Part shown: positions 25,560 to 40,403 of the stretch, piece by piece | Numbering within the stretch: the first letter of the stretch is position 1 | Layout of the letters: each line of letters opens with the position of its first letter | NCBI GenBank assembly: GCA_040357565.1 | Contig: JBDODJ010000004.1 | Length of the DNA: 64,000 bases | Reading direction: 5' to 3' (one strand) | DNA from: Cercozoa sp. M6MM | Lineage: Eukaryota; Endomyxa: Ascetosporea | Notes under the pieces: model-generated | Database searches by the model: none | Told to the model about the DNA's origin: nothing | The model's input: only the letters and a program-made list of their open reading frames with translations | Program-made: the position numbers and the translations under genes

Positions 25560-25735
25560 CGTCGCCTTGGTTTGACGCAAGAACCCAACCGTTGGGGTAA
25601 TTCTTCACTTCGCTTCTTCTATCATTATTCCCTCGCTTCGTCTATTGACGATTTACTTCTTTTATTTAGTTCTTTTCACTAACAAACGTCAGTACACATA
25701 GTCCTCCTTACCAGCGCAGTACTCGAACACCACAG

Positions 25736-29071
<3,336 letters not shown>

Positions 29072-29272
29072 CGCCGGCCAAACTCGTGCTCACAGCACAC
29101 CAAAAACGAAACACAATCCAATTAAACCTACGGGAAGCGCTCTGCGCTCAGTGTCGAAAAATTGGTTGTCTTTGAGACAATATTTTTCAGGTTATTTTCA
29201 CTGCGAGGCGCAACGCAACTGGCTGACTGTCGGCTCAACAACCCAAGCCCATTACTAACAAAACGAAACAAC

Positions 29273-32200
29273 TCAAGAGGCGGCGCTGTTATTGGCGTCA
29301 GGTAGAGGAATGGCGTGCGAATTCGGAACGATCCAGCCGCCTTGTGGCATCGCTGTTGCAAAAATAAGACACATTGGCACACTGAAACACATGGGGACGA
29401 AGCGTGCCAGTGAGGAAGCGTACCCACATGCCCAGTGGCAGCGGCGAAAGCAGCGTCCAACAGCGCCGCCAGCGAGGCGTAGGTAATCACGAGAACACGC
29501 GAGGCGTCCACACTCGACAGCATGACGCTGTCAGATCAAGCGGAAGGGGTAACATAGGTAACATAGGTAACAAGAGTAGAGTTTAGGGCTACCTCTCGGA
29601 ACTCCTCGTGTCCAGACGACTCAGCGACTCGACCACGTGCGCCAATGAGACGTTTTGCCTCCTGTTGCAAGGCATACTGGGGGGGGGGGGTGATACAGGG
29701 GCAAAGGAAGCTACCCATCAGCACGCGCCAGGTGGAACAAGTGTGCACGGAACAACTGTAGCGGCAGGTATCTCGGGTCGGGCTCTACATATTAAAGGGT
29801 AGAAGGGGTTGCGGGGTCAGGGAATAAACAGCACCAGACAGCGCCGTCGGCCGGTGCGTCACAAAATCCAGTTTGCAAAGCAGTCGAAACAAGCGGCCAT
29901 TTTGAGTGCTGCGCGCCAACTCGGCCAACGTTGCGTCTGCCAACTGCACGGGGGGGGGGGGATAAAGGGAAGGCAGAGGTAAAGGGGAAGTCGGGGGTGA
30001 AGGGGAGGTAGGACAAAGAGGGTAAATGCAAAAGGTACCTGCAGGTTGGACGTGGCATGCCGCGCCAGTCGCGTGGCCACTCTGGTACATGCGTTCTACA
30101 GCACATACACACAGATCGTTACCCCTTTGCCCCTCCCTCGTCGAAGAAGAAGACATACCTCGACGGAGAGTCCGTGTTGAATGCGACGTTTGAGGTACGT
30201 CATGGCCGTGACATTGTCGTCGGCCTTGCTATGGTCACTCGGTGTCAGGTGGTCACCGTGCTCACCGTCAGTGGCACTGGCACTGGCACTGTCACCGTCA
30301 CTGACAGTGTCGCTCACCAGTAGCCAGCGCACGAAGCGCAGCAGACTGCGCGCGTCCTCCGCGGCCTCTTGGTGTCTCCGTTGCTACCAGGGGATAAGGG
30401 ACAAAGGGATAAAGGGGGGGGGGTAAAAGTGTCAAAGGATGTGAATACTGCATCAACGTCGCTGCTGCGCTGCATTTCTTTTTCGGCCTCTTTCGCCTGT
30501 TTCTGTCAGTCGGGGGNNNNNNNNNNNNNNNNNNNNNNNNNNNNNNNNNNNNNNNNNNNNNNNNNNNNNNNNNNNNNNNNNNNNNNNNNNNNNNNNNNNN
30601 NNNNNNNNNNNNNNNNGGGGGGGGGGTAAGGAGAGACATGTAAGCTTACCACATTCGAAGGAGACAGACGTCGGACGCACATCGGCGTTTGTTCACTCTG
30701 TGTTGATAAAGATAGACATGGGGCTGGGAGGGGTAATCTGTACCTTGTGCGCAGCCAGACGTTCGTTACACCGCCGCAGCGATGCCAGAGCACCCAGCAA
30801 CTGCAGCGTGATACGCCTGGGACAAGGGGCAACGGAGAGGGTAAGGGCGTAGAAGGAGTGAAGGGGCGAAGGAAGCAAACCACGCAGCCGACGCACTCGG
30901 CGGCGGCGCGGCGGCGCGCTGTTTCCGCCGCTGCTCTGCTGTGCTTCCTATGCCGAGAAGACATGTAAGGAAGTAAAGGAAGTAAGAGGGTAAGAGGGGG
31001 GTAACGCACCGCGCACAGGTAGGAAGGCTTGTTCCAGAGTGACAGACATGGCGTAGAAGTCGTACACGAGCACCAGCGACGTGTCGCCAAACGCACGTGT
31101 TTCAAACACGTCGAGCACTACAAAAACAATCATAACAGACACACAAAAAGTAGAGCTGGACTACAATACATCCAACAAAGGCGCCGTCGTCCCGAACGCT
31201 TCTCCTACACAGTACGAGGGAGAGGGTAAAGGGCAAGGGGCAAGTACATAAAAGTTACCACCGACGTAGCACGTTTTCACGTGAGTCTGTTCTGTCGTCC
31301 TTCTGTGCGTACAGACAAACCGTAGAGACTGGGCCCACTTCTCGACATGTGGACCAGAGAGTTAAACAAACCTGCCAATTGCAGAGACGTCGCAACATCA
31401 CCACAACACCCTGCACATATAAGGGATAACAGGGAGTATAGGAATGCTGGTAGGGGGTATGCAGGAATAATATACATCGGCCGACCGCGTTGCCTTGAGA
31501 CTCTGCGTCGTTAGCCCGCGCGGACGCCTGCAACAACACCAAGAACAATAAATACGACCTGGTCGAGTATAGGAGCAAGATAGATACTATACCAGGCATT
31601 CTCAGTGGCATGCTCCAGCAGCGCGAGCGAGTGATATTGATCGTTGTGCAACGTCAGTGGCAGCTTTAGCAACTGCACACGGAGAAGGGTGAACGGAGGG
31701 GTAAAAGGGTAAATAAGCAGAACACCTCAGCTTCAGCAGGGACGTGGCGGCGCAGCAGCTCGCGCTGACGACGCTCGCAGTCGCGCAGTAGCTCAGCACG
31801 CGGAAAGTAGCCCACGTACGGTCTACAGTCATACATGTGGTACTTTGTCACTGTAACTTGGTACGCGGTGGTACGCGGAGCCAGTTGGCACATGGGTCCA
31901 GTTGGCACGTGTTTCACACTTACCGTCGCAGAGGCGGCACGGCAGCAAAGAAACGTTCCAGCACCGCGTGGTGTGGCATTCGCAGCGGCTCCGACTCGGA
32001 CGGCGGCGTCTCGTGCACTTCGTCCAGTTCCTGCGTAAGGTAGTAACGGAGAGAAAGGTGATTAAGAGGGTAAGGTCAAAATACAAGTAGCGTGTCGTCG
32101 ATGTCGTCATCGACGTCGATGCCGACGTCGAGAGTGCCGTTGAGATCAGTGCCGCCGGACTCGCTAGTTTCCTCGGTCTGAGCTGCGCCTGACAGTGCCT

Positions 32201-32583
32201 GCTGCAGCGCACTCCTGCAGCGCAGCAAAGAACATCAAGCTCGCACAACACAAGACAGCATGGCAGCGCACCTGGCGTCTACCGACGCTCCCGGCACGAA
32301 CTCGGGTGCATCAGCCGACACGAGTTCTTGCTGTACCGTAGCACTCGCATGCAAGACGATTCTGACACAACATCACTTCTTGTGTACATACCTGCCTCGG
32401 CGAGTTGATACTGCTGTTGTCCTCGAGAGGAACGAACACCTCCGCGCTCGCCGACATCGACGGCACGAAGTCTGGCAGCTGCTCAGATCAAGTCAGGGTG
32501 ACAAATTCGTTTGTTTTTTCATTGATCGCGATCGTTCGAAGAGAGGCGCACACCTGGGAGCTGAACACCGAGCGAGGTGGCAT
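29273..32583 (-). CDS. PAN3: PAN3, adaptor of the PAN2-PAN3 poly(A) nuclease
   Basis: Starts MPPRSVFSSQLPDFVPSMS at 32583. Two PAM2-like elements (LPDFVP and ADAPEFVPGAS) would bind poly(A)-binding protein. The pseudokinase core includes PYVGYFPRAELL, LLKLPLTLHNDQYHSLALLE, FETRAFGDTSLVLVYDFYA (very close to family TRAFGDSSLVFVYD) and ITLQLLGALASLRRCNERL. The C-terminal coiled coil and knob domain gives TLAELARSTQNGRLFRLLC, DPRYLPLQLFRAHLFHLARA and DASRVLVITYASLAALLDAA, in family order. The gene ends at 29273 after MPQGGWIVPNS and an Ala/Ser tail. A Ser/Asp/His-rich insert (SDTVSDGDSASASATDGEH) lies in the coiled-coil region. PAN2-PAN3 starts cytoplasmic mRNA deadenylation. The gap at 30517-30616 falls in an intron. 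Confidence 0.88.
30517..30616. other. Assembly gap (100 N) in a PAN3 intron
   Basis: 100 N between two poly-G edges. PAN3 exons on both sides are on the same strand and in order, so orientation is right here. Confidence 0.98.
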
Positions 32584-32906
32584 GGCACTTGTCGTTTATA
32601 AATTCTCGCCAAGCGCTCGCTTTAGCAGCACAGATCGACACCCCAAGTAGATAGCACGCGTGTGGTAACGCGTGGGTTGTCGGGGATCCTGCTTGACATC
32701 TTCTGGAGTGCCGGTTACAGCTGTATCGATGTGGTACAATGATGTACTGCCTGATAGACGTTTGTTTCAGTAGAGCGCTTGCTACTTTACAATGACATTC
32801 TAACTCGACAGGCGACACTACTATGGTGCCCAGCAAGCGTGCCGTGTGTGCCGTGCGCCTTTTGCCGGTGGGCTCTGGTGCAGCATGCCCAAAAATGTGC
32901 TGCTAC
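32584..32906. other. Spacer between PAN3 start and ABC-F 3' end
   Basis: About 320 bases with no coding signal. A short plus-strand ATG frame at 32823 overlaps the ABC-F 3' exon and is not protein-like. Confidence 0.55.
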
Positions 32907-35900
32907 TTATTCTACTTGAAAGAAGTCATCAGCAGATGCTTTGATCATTTTTCCGGGCACGATGCCTTGCTCCGCTGCAACAAACAAACACATTCAACTG
33001 CACAGGCAAAAAATAACTGGAGCTACCTAGGCGCTCGGCAACATCGGGTCGTCTGCTCTCGAGGTAGTTCAGGTAGCCCTCAAAGTTACCCTCGAAAAGC
33101 ACATGATCGTCGGGCTGCACAGCGAGCGAATACAGTGAGACAAAGCTGTTAGGAGTTAGGTACGCTGTGCAACGCCAGAATGTGGGTGCAGCAGTTGTTC
33201 AGGAAGTATCCTATCCGAAAGGCATGAGATAAGTACGAGTAAGAAAGTGGTAAAGTGTACGATCGTGCGAAATGACAATGGCGGTGCCCGGGAATTCCTA
33301 TGGATAAAGATAGAAAGATAGAAAGACGGATGGATAGATAGAAACGGAGAGATAGACAAGCAGATCGTCAGAGACACAAACGCAGCAGTACCACGAGTGC
33401 TTCCTCAAGCGACTTCAGCGTGAACAAATCCAAATCGTTGCTCGGCTCATCCAGCAGGACGACACTCGCACCGCGCGAGAGTGTCTTAGCCTGTCGCAAA
33501 ACGAGTCTTACTTTCGCCCGTTACAAGACACAATGCATGGGAGAGCGAACCAAGTGAACGCGGTTTCGTTCACCACCGGACAGATCGCCGACTCTCTGTG
33601 TGCCCGCCCAAAAGTAAGATAGTGATACGAGATTAAGTTGGGAGTGAGTCAATCCAACTGACCTTGTTCCAATCGCCATTGCGGAAATTGAACTGCTGGC
33701 AGTACTTGTGCACGGCAATTCTAACACACACAGAACACACATATCGAAAACGGGTCAAGGAAAAGAGCAAACAGTTACTGCTGGTCTTCGCCATCTTTGA
33801 TGTAGTCGCGACCATCAGCGACTTCCTCCCACACCTTGGCGTCGTCGTTGAGCGCCGTGTCACGCGCCTGCACCGTGAACGCGAGTGCCATGCCGTCTTC
33901 GTTGCCACGCACTTCGATCTCTCCACTCGCCGGTTGCAGCTGGGCATACATATCGTACGTGCACAAAGTTAGGAAACAAGAAGTATACCTCTCCGGTGAT
34001 AAGGCGGAACAAAGTGGTTTTGCCAGCACCGTTCGGCGCGAAGACACCGATCACGGCATTCGACGGAATCTGCAGCATGTGACATTGAGCAAGTAGAAGT
34101 AAAATGGTATAATGAAAAGGCTTTACCTCAACAGACAGGTTGCGCAGCAGCCAAGTGTTGCTGTTGGCGCGTCCATCGTCCGGCGTTCGGTAACTCACGT
34201 TCTTGATCTGCACAAGGACGGAGATTAACAAGAGGAATCACGAGGAATGATAGTTGGCCCGTACGTTGATGGGCACTGGAGCGCACGCACGCAACTGAGC
34301 AGCTGTCGGAACAGGCAGGTAGATCTGTGGGAACACACAAGACATGACGCACACAGAGTTGAAACGCAGAGAGGGCAATAAATTAATCGTACAGAAGCCT
34401 TGTGCGACATGATAAGTCGCTCCTCCTTGATGATATCGGTGAGAGTCTCGAGTTTCTTTCTATAACATGAGGAAAAGGTATCATGGCGGGGGAGGGGGGG
34501 GAGGAATATTAAAATGGCTTACTCCATCTTCTTGGTCCACCTCGCTTGGTTCTGCTTCTTGAAGCGCACCATTGCTTTTGCTTGCTCGCGGCGTTTCTCC
34601 TGCCTGTGTCAAGCATGGAGGATGATAAAGGGATAAAGGAAGCGAAGCGACATACTCGACAGTCTGCTGGATGCCTCGTTCCTGCTGACGTGACAAGAAC
34701 TGCGTGTAGTTTCCCCTGCAGACCAAGCGGTAAGAAGATAGAGAAGAAGCATGGAAGTGGTGGTACCTGTAAAGCTCGGCTTGTCGCAGATCGACCTCTA
34801 GCATGTAGGTCGCGATGCTGTCCAGGAAGAAGCGGTCGTGCGTCACGCAAAGCACCTGCACATCCGATACAGAAGATGAGTAGTGCCGCCAATAGGGTAC
34901 CAAAAAAACAGTGTACAGTGCCACGATAGCCTGCGATGAAATTTCCGAGCCAGTGGATACTCGAGGCGTCCTTTAAAAGCCAAAGATATGAAGCGAGCAA
35001 CGAACAAAGAGAAGGAAATGCACCAAGTGGTTCGTAGGCTCATCCAGAAGCAGCACGTCCGGTTGTGACACCAGCAAACGCGCCAACTGCAGAAGAGGAT
35101 TAAAGGAAGATAAAGTAAGCAAGGGAACTGGTAAGTCACGGCAATGCGACGTCGTTCGCCACCGCTGAGTGCGTTGATCGACTCGTTTTTTGGAGCACAC
35201 CGCAGGGCCTAACAGGTGACAGCGTGACAAGGACACCAAAACACGGGTACAAGGGGAACCAAAACACCTCGTGTGCCTCGTCGATCAGTTCTTCGACCTC
35301 CCAGGCGTTTTTATCCGTCAAGAACTGCTGGATGTCGGCGTACTGAACACACACACAAGGGTGAAAGTCAAAGTATATACGCACCAGGAAAGCAATGAGA
35401 ATGTAGATTAACCTCTTCCTCGAGTTTTGCAAGTGTTTCCTGCACAAGAAAAGGGTAATCATGAGATGAGGTAACTAACAAGGGATACCTCATCCTCTTC
35501 CATTGCGATCTCGACGGTCAGTTCGTCATATCTTTCGAGTGCCTGAGTGGTACGTCGGCAAAGGCAAATGTAAGCAAAGGCTGAAGATAGAGCAGATAGA
35601 AGAAACTAGATACCTTTAGCTGGTCAGCGACACCATCGGCGATATTCTCGCGCACCGTCTTTGTCGAGTCCAGCTCTGGCTCCCTAACACAAGGAAAATC
35701 ACATCAACAAAGTCGTTCAAAAAAAAAGAGTGAAGAGAGGACGAAAGTACTGCTTCAAGAAGCCAAAGGACAGGCCACGCGCGGAGTCTCGGTCGCCATC
35801 AAACTCCAAATCGAGACCAGCTATGTATCAGAGTGTCAACAGAAATCAACAAACTTCTCAGGGAACTAAGATAATAGCACCCAAGATGCGCAGCAGCGTG

Positions 35901-36310
35901 GTCTTGCCAGCACCGTTCCGACCGAGCACACCGATCTTGGCACCTGCAGTACGGTCAACGTGTCTCAAGAAGCGGGAAAGGGAGGAAGCTAAGCAGCGTA
36001 CCCTCAGGGATGCTCAGTGTAACATCCTGCAGAATGTTGCCGCGCGAATCATTGTCGAACGCCTTGGTTACCCTGCAGAAATAACCTAAGAACTGCCATG
36101 AAGAATGACATGATGAAATACCCCTTCAATTCAATCGCCAACGAATCCGCACGGAAACTGTGCCCATGCTGTCAAAACAATGTAAAGAGTCATGATGGAA
36201 GCTACGCGAAATTTTGGTACCTGCGCGGCGCGCGAAGCGATCGCACCGAGTGCGGGCCGCGCAGCATTGCGGGCACCGGCGACTCTACGTAGCAAAAAGC
36301 GCGCGCGCAT
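32907..36310 (-). CDS. EttA-type ABC-F ATPase, probably mitochondrial
   Basis: About 25 short exons encode two ABC domains. ABC1 shows Walker A GRNGAGKTT, signature LSGGERRR and Walker B VLLLDEPTNHL, followed by a switch His in VTHDRFFLD. The linker is helical and Lys/Arg/Gln-rich (KRREQAKAMVRFKKQNQAR). ABC2 shows Walker A APNGAGKTT, signature LSGGERNRVHL, Walker B VVLLDEPSNDLD and VISHDR. The EttA-like motifs KVWEEVADGRDYIK and VLFEGNFEGYLNY, and the end FQVE, match bacterial EttA better than eukaryotic ABCF1-3. The N-terminus MRARFLLRRVAGARNAARP is Arg/Ala-rich without acidic residues, typical of a mitochondrial presequence. EttA gates the first peptide bond on the ribosome, so a role on mitochondrial ribosomes is an inference. 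The junction from exon 1 to FRADSLAIELKG is not phase-consistent in my reading. Confidence 0.9.
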
Positions 36311-36463
36311 GTTAAATAATAGCTGTTCGTGCAAGTCTCTTCCACTAATAGCACAAGAAAGCTGTCGCTCAATTATTACGTTTTTTTAAACAATGATCAT
36401 CTCGTGATCAACGGTCCATGGCACAGCGTTGGTCAATAAATTCTTTCGTTAGAGCCGTTTTCG

Positions 36464-39074
36464 TTAGTGAAACACGCGGTAGTTCTCGGGCACGATAAAG
36501 TCACTCAAACGCATCCACTGCTCCGACAAAATGTCCGGGTCGCTGCGCAAAAACAAACGACGGTGGTAGGGTATTAAGTACGGTAGTCTAGAGGAGTGAG
36601 ACTACCCCTCGCGCTTTATGACACGCGGCACATGCGAAAACTGAAGTGCGGCAGGGAGTTCCACAACTTGCAGGCCATTCTGAGGCAACAAATGAGATTG
36701 CAAAAGCAAAGAGACCGAGTTAAAGAGGCAAAAGTAAATACCTTTCGCCGTGTGTGCAGCACACTGTGCTGAGTTAGCTGAGTCACCACTTGCTGCACCT
36801 GATTCTCGGGCAGCGCCTGCACTGATCACAAGTTGAACAGAAAGACAAAGTTGTCCCCAAGTTTACCTGCAGTGTGGTGTGCTTCGACACGTACTTCATG
36901 AAGGTGGTCAGCTACACAGGCAAAAAATGGGATGAGTATAACCGAGGGACCAACGGGGTAACAGGGCGGTAATACGTTGCGCAGCGTGGTGCCACGTTTG
37001 CGCTGCTGTTGTCGCAACAGCATGCACAGCACAAAGAACACGCGCCGCTCGGCCGTCGTCGCCTTGCGCAGATGTGCCTGTGCGCAAGAGGTGTGGAGTA
37101 AAACAAGGGGCGATGAAGGATTGCAGATACCTGGAAGGCAGGCGTGCGCTCTTTCTCGATGACTTGTCGCATACAGGAAGCACTGACCTGGGTGTCACCT
37201 GCTTCGTCTGCGTACACAGGTGGACGGGTGAAAGGAGGCAATGAGAGAGTAATAACAGCGTAGAGTAGTACGGGCAGCGTGCAGTGCCGATCGGCACAGT
37301 GCGAACAGTTTGCGCACGTCGGTGCTCTGCTTTACCACGGTGCGGCATGCCAGCACTAGGGCACGCCGGTCGAAGAAGCGGTCCAGTGCCTCTCTGTACA
37401 CACACGGCCCATGTTACCCAACACACAAGTACACACACTAGAGACACATACGGCTGGCCAAAGACGTCGGCGAAGCGGTTCTGCGTGATTTCCAGCAAGT
37501 GTCGTGGCATGTACGGCATGAAGGCCAGCGACTGCGTGCGCAACTCGGCCGCGTCAAAGGCACTCACGTACCTGCACACCGCACAGGAGGTGACAAGGGA
37601 CACCCAGGTTGGGGGAGGGTAAAAAGACTACCGATCGAGCAGGTCGAGTGTGTTGGCGATGGCTACAAGAGCGAGTCGCGAATGTACCGTGTGCGACAAC
37701 ATGTCACGCAGCGCGTCCTTCTGCGCCAGGCCGTCCACTGTGCAAGAGGTACTACAGGGGCAACAAACGGCAACACAAAGAGAGGTTACCTTCGTCCAAA
37801 AGTAAAATAATCATCGGCTGGTCACGTCTCCTCTTGCCTGTATCGACAGGTGTCAAGGGTAGAAGGAATGGAGGAGGGAGAAGTACCCTTGCCCGTGGTT
37901 AGAGCAGCGACACGTCGGAGTTTCTCCTCGGCGCCAGTTACCGATACCTAGGATTCAACAGGGTAAGCGAAAGCGAATTAACGGGAGGGGGGGGGGGAAG
38001 CAGGCACCTTCGCATGACCCAACTCTTGTAGAATCGACTGTGCCAATCGTGCGCCTGACGAAAATCTACAGATTTCTTAGATTACAGCAAGACGGCAAGG
38101 GAAAAGAAATCAAGAAAGAGGGTACTCCATGGCATTGCGTCGCACAACGACAGGTCGGAGCGACCACTCGCGCTGCTCGAGTTCGCGCAGGGCGCCGTTC
38201 AAAGCGGCAGTTTTACCGGCGCCGGGCTTGCCAGCAACATAGAGCACCTCGCCGCTTCGCTCTTCCACCACACGTCTCAGAAAAGCCATGATCTGAAGGG
38301 CCAAGGTAATGAGGTAAGAGGTATGAATAGGGGGTACGAATGGGTACGAATAGGCTGGGGCAAGGGGTACCTGCTGACATTCGTCCTGCCGACACGGCAG
38401 CGGCCACGGCGCCTCGCGGATGTCGAAACTGTTTAGTGCCTTGGGGAGAGGATAAAGGGTAAATGGTGAAAGGGGTAAAGAGGTAAAGAGGTAAAGGTAC
38501 CCGTTGCATGTCATCGAGCTCTGGAGGCGACTCCGGCGGCTGCTCGAACTCGTCGTCACTGGGTGCGACGGTCGGCACTTCGCTCACGTCAGGCGACGAC
38601 ATTGTTGTGCGCCTGACCACGTGATCACACACAGTTTGATTGGAGCTTTTCTCCACTGAGGTCCGACTGATACACATTGTGTACCTCCGCTTGCCACTGG
38701 CAGCAGTGATCGCACGCGACAGGCGCCACTCCGCAACACCACATCCCCCCAGCACTGGGATAAAGATTAAGAGGGTAAGAATGCAAGGGTGAAATTGATA
38801 CAAGGACACAGGGAACAAAGACACCTTTCTTTCGACGAGCGTCGTCGTCCTTTAGTGCAGCGAGGTCTTCACCTAACCACAACAGTGTTTACTGATTCAA
38901 TCGAAACATTGAAGGTACATGTGTGCACGCCGCAACTATTTAGTCGTTCGACCGTCTTCTTTCCAATTCCGGGTAGGTCAGTTAACCTGGAAGAGTACTG
39001 CGTATGTTTCTCTAACCGTCAGAAATACACGCTGCGACATACAATTGTGCGGCACTTTTTCGACGCCGTGACAT
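36464..39074 (-). CDS. CDC6: CDC6/ORC1-type AAA+ replication initiator with N-terminal HhH
   Basis: The start at 39074 reads MSRRRKSAAQL, spliced in phase to LTDLPGIGKKTVERLNSCGV and CEDLAALKDDDARRKK, a complete helix-hairpin-helix DNA-binding motif. The next exons give EWRLSRAITAASGKRRR and an acidic linker (PSDDEFEQPPESPPEL). AAA+ motifs follow: LPCRQDE, Walker A GKPGAGKTAALN, Walker B MIILLLDE, a sensor-like LALVAIANTLDLLDR, and AFMPYMPRHLLEI as in the ORC1/CDC6 lid. The C-terminus looks like a winged helix (ERRVFFVLCMLLRQQQRKRG, VTQLTQHSVLHTRRK) and ends PENYRVFH. CDC6 and ORC1 load the MCM helicase at origins. The short acidic linker and no BAH domain favour CDC6 over ORC1. I know no CDC6 with an HhH. 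All junctions around the fusion are phase-consistent. Confidence 0.85.
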
Positions 39075-39296
39075 AATAACTAGAGGTCTCACTGCGTGCA
39101 CGTGTGGTGATCAGCCAGATTCACGGCGTTTGAGTGGCTCTACGCGGAAATGCACAGCATTACTGTACCAAATTCTGTCTTTTAGTTTTTGCCATGGTAC
39201 GAACCTCCTGTGCCGGACAGGTGTACTGTAGCCATGGCACCACGAGGTATTACAGCAGACCAGCAGTGTGTGCAGACGGACCTACAGTACATAAGA

Positions 39297-40215
39297 ATGT
39301 CAGACTGGGGCGACGACGGTAAAATCTGCTTTCTCTGCGTTTTCCAGCTTCATTCTCAGTCGTCGTGGGGCTGTTCTAGCAGCTAAAGATGAATTTCAAT
39401 GTCAAAACTGCTTTGATCAAGTTTTTAATGCTCTGTTTTGTGCTCGTTGTAGCAATTTGATTGTCTTGAATGCGTCCTTATAAATTGTTCAGGCGGAAAC
39501 GAAGGATGGGGTGATGAGAACGCTGGTGGCGACGAAAACTGGTGTGGTGCTTTTTAGTTTGTGTTGCTGCCCCAACGATGGATAGGTGTATTTGACAGGG
39601 GCAACGAGGGAGCTGGCGATGACTGGTAGACACGGCATAGGAAGGCGGTAGTGACGACTATCTATGCCGGATGCTTTATGTAGGGAGAATGCCGGCGAGG
39701 TCGGCTGGGAAGAAGGCGGCGGTGAGTGGGACGAGCAAGCACAGTCTGAGAAACCAATGGAGCAGGAGGTACTGTGTGTTTCCTATACTCTGCTACCTGT
39801 GTCTACATCGTCATGCTTGCATTAGGCATCACCGCGTATTCAGATCGATAACTTGTTTTACGAGGTACGTGTGACTGATCCCAGTGATTGATATCGTTGA
39901 AACAGTCGGCCGATCTCTGACTCTGTGTGTAGGGCAGCGACTTGGCGCGTGACGAACCAGAAGCCGCGTTGGAGCGTTTGCTCGAGTGCGTGCGCCTTGA
40001 GGTAGCTTCTGAGTCAGCTGACTCTCTTCTGCCCCTTTTACCCCCCCCCCCCCCCCCGTAGGAAGAACACCTGGGCAACGAGATTCTGATGAGATTCGAT
40101 GCGCTTGAGCGCATCGTCGTGCTGTACCTGCGGCTGCGCCGGTTGCCGCTCATGCGCGAGGCGCTGCAGAAACTCCTGTCGCTGGCCGAGCGCGTTACGC
40201 CCAACTCGCGCAACA

Positions 40216-40257
<42 letters not shown>

Positions 40258-40357
40258 NNNNNNNNNNNNNNNNNNNNNNNNNNNNNNNNNNNNNNNNNNN
40301 NNNNNNNNNNNNNNNNNNNNNNNNNNNNNNNNNNNNNNNNNNNNNNNNNNNNNNNNN

Positions 40358-40403
<46 letters not shown>

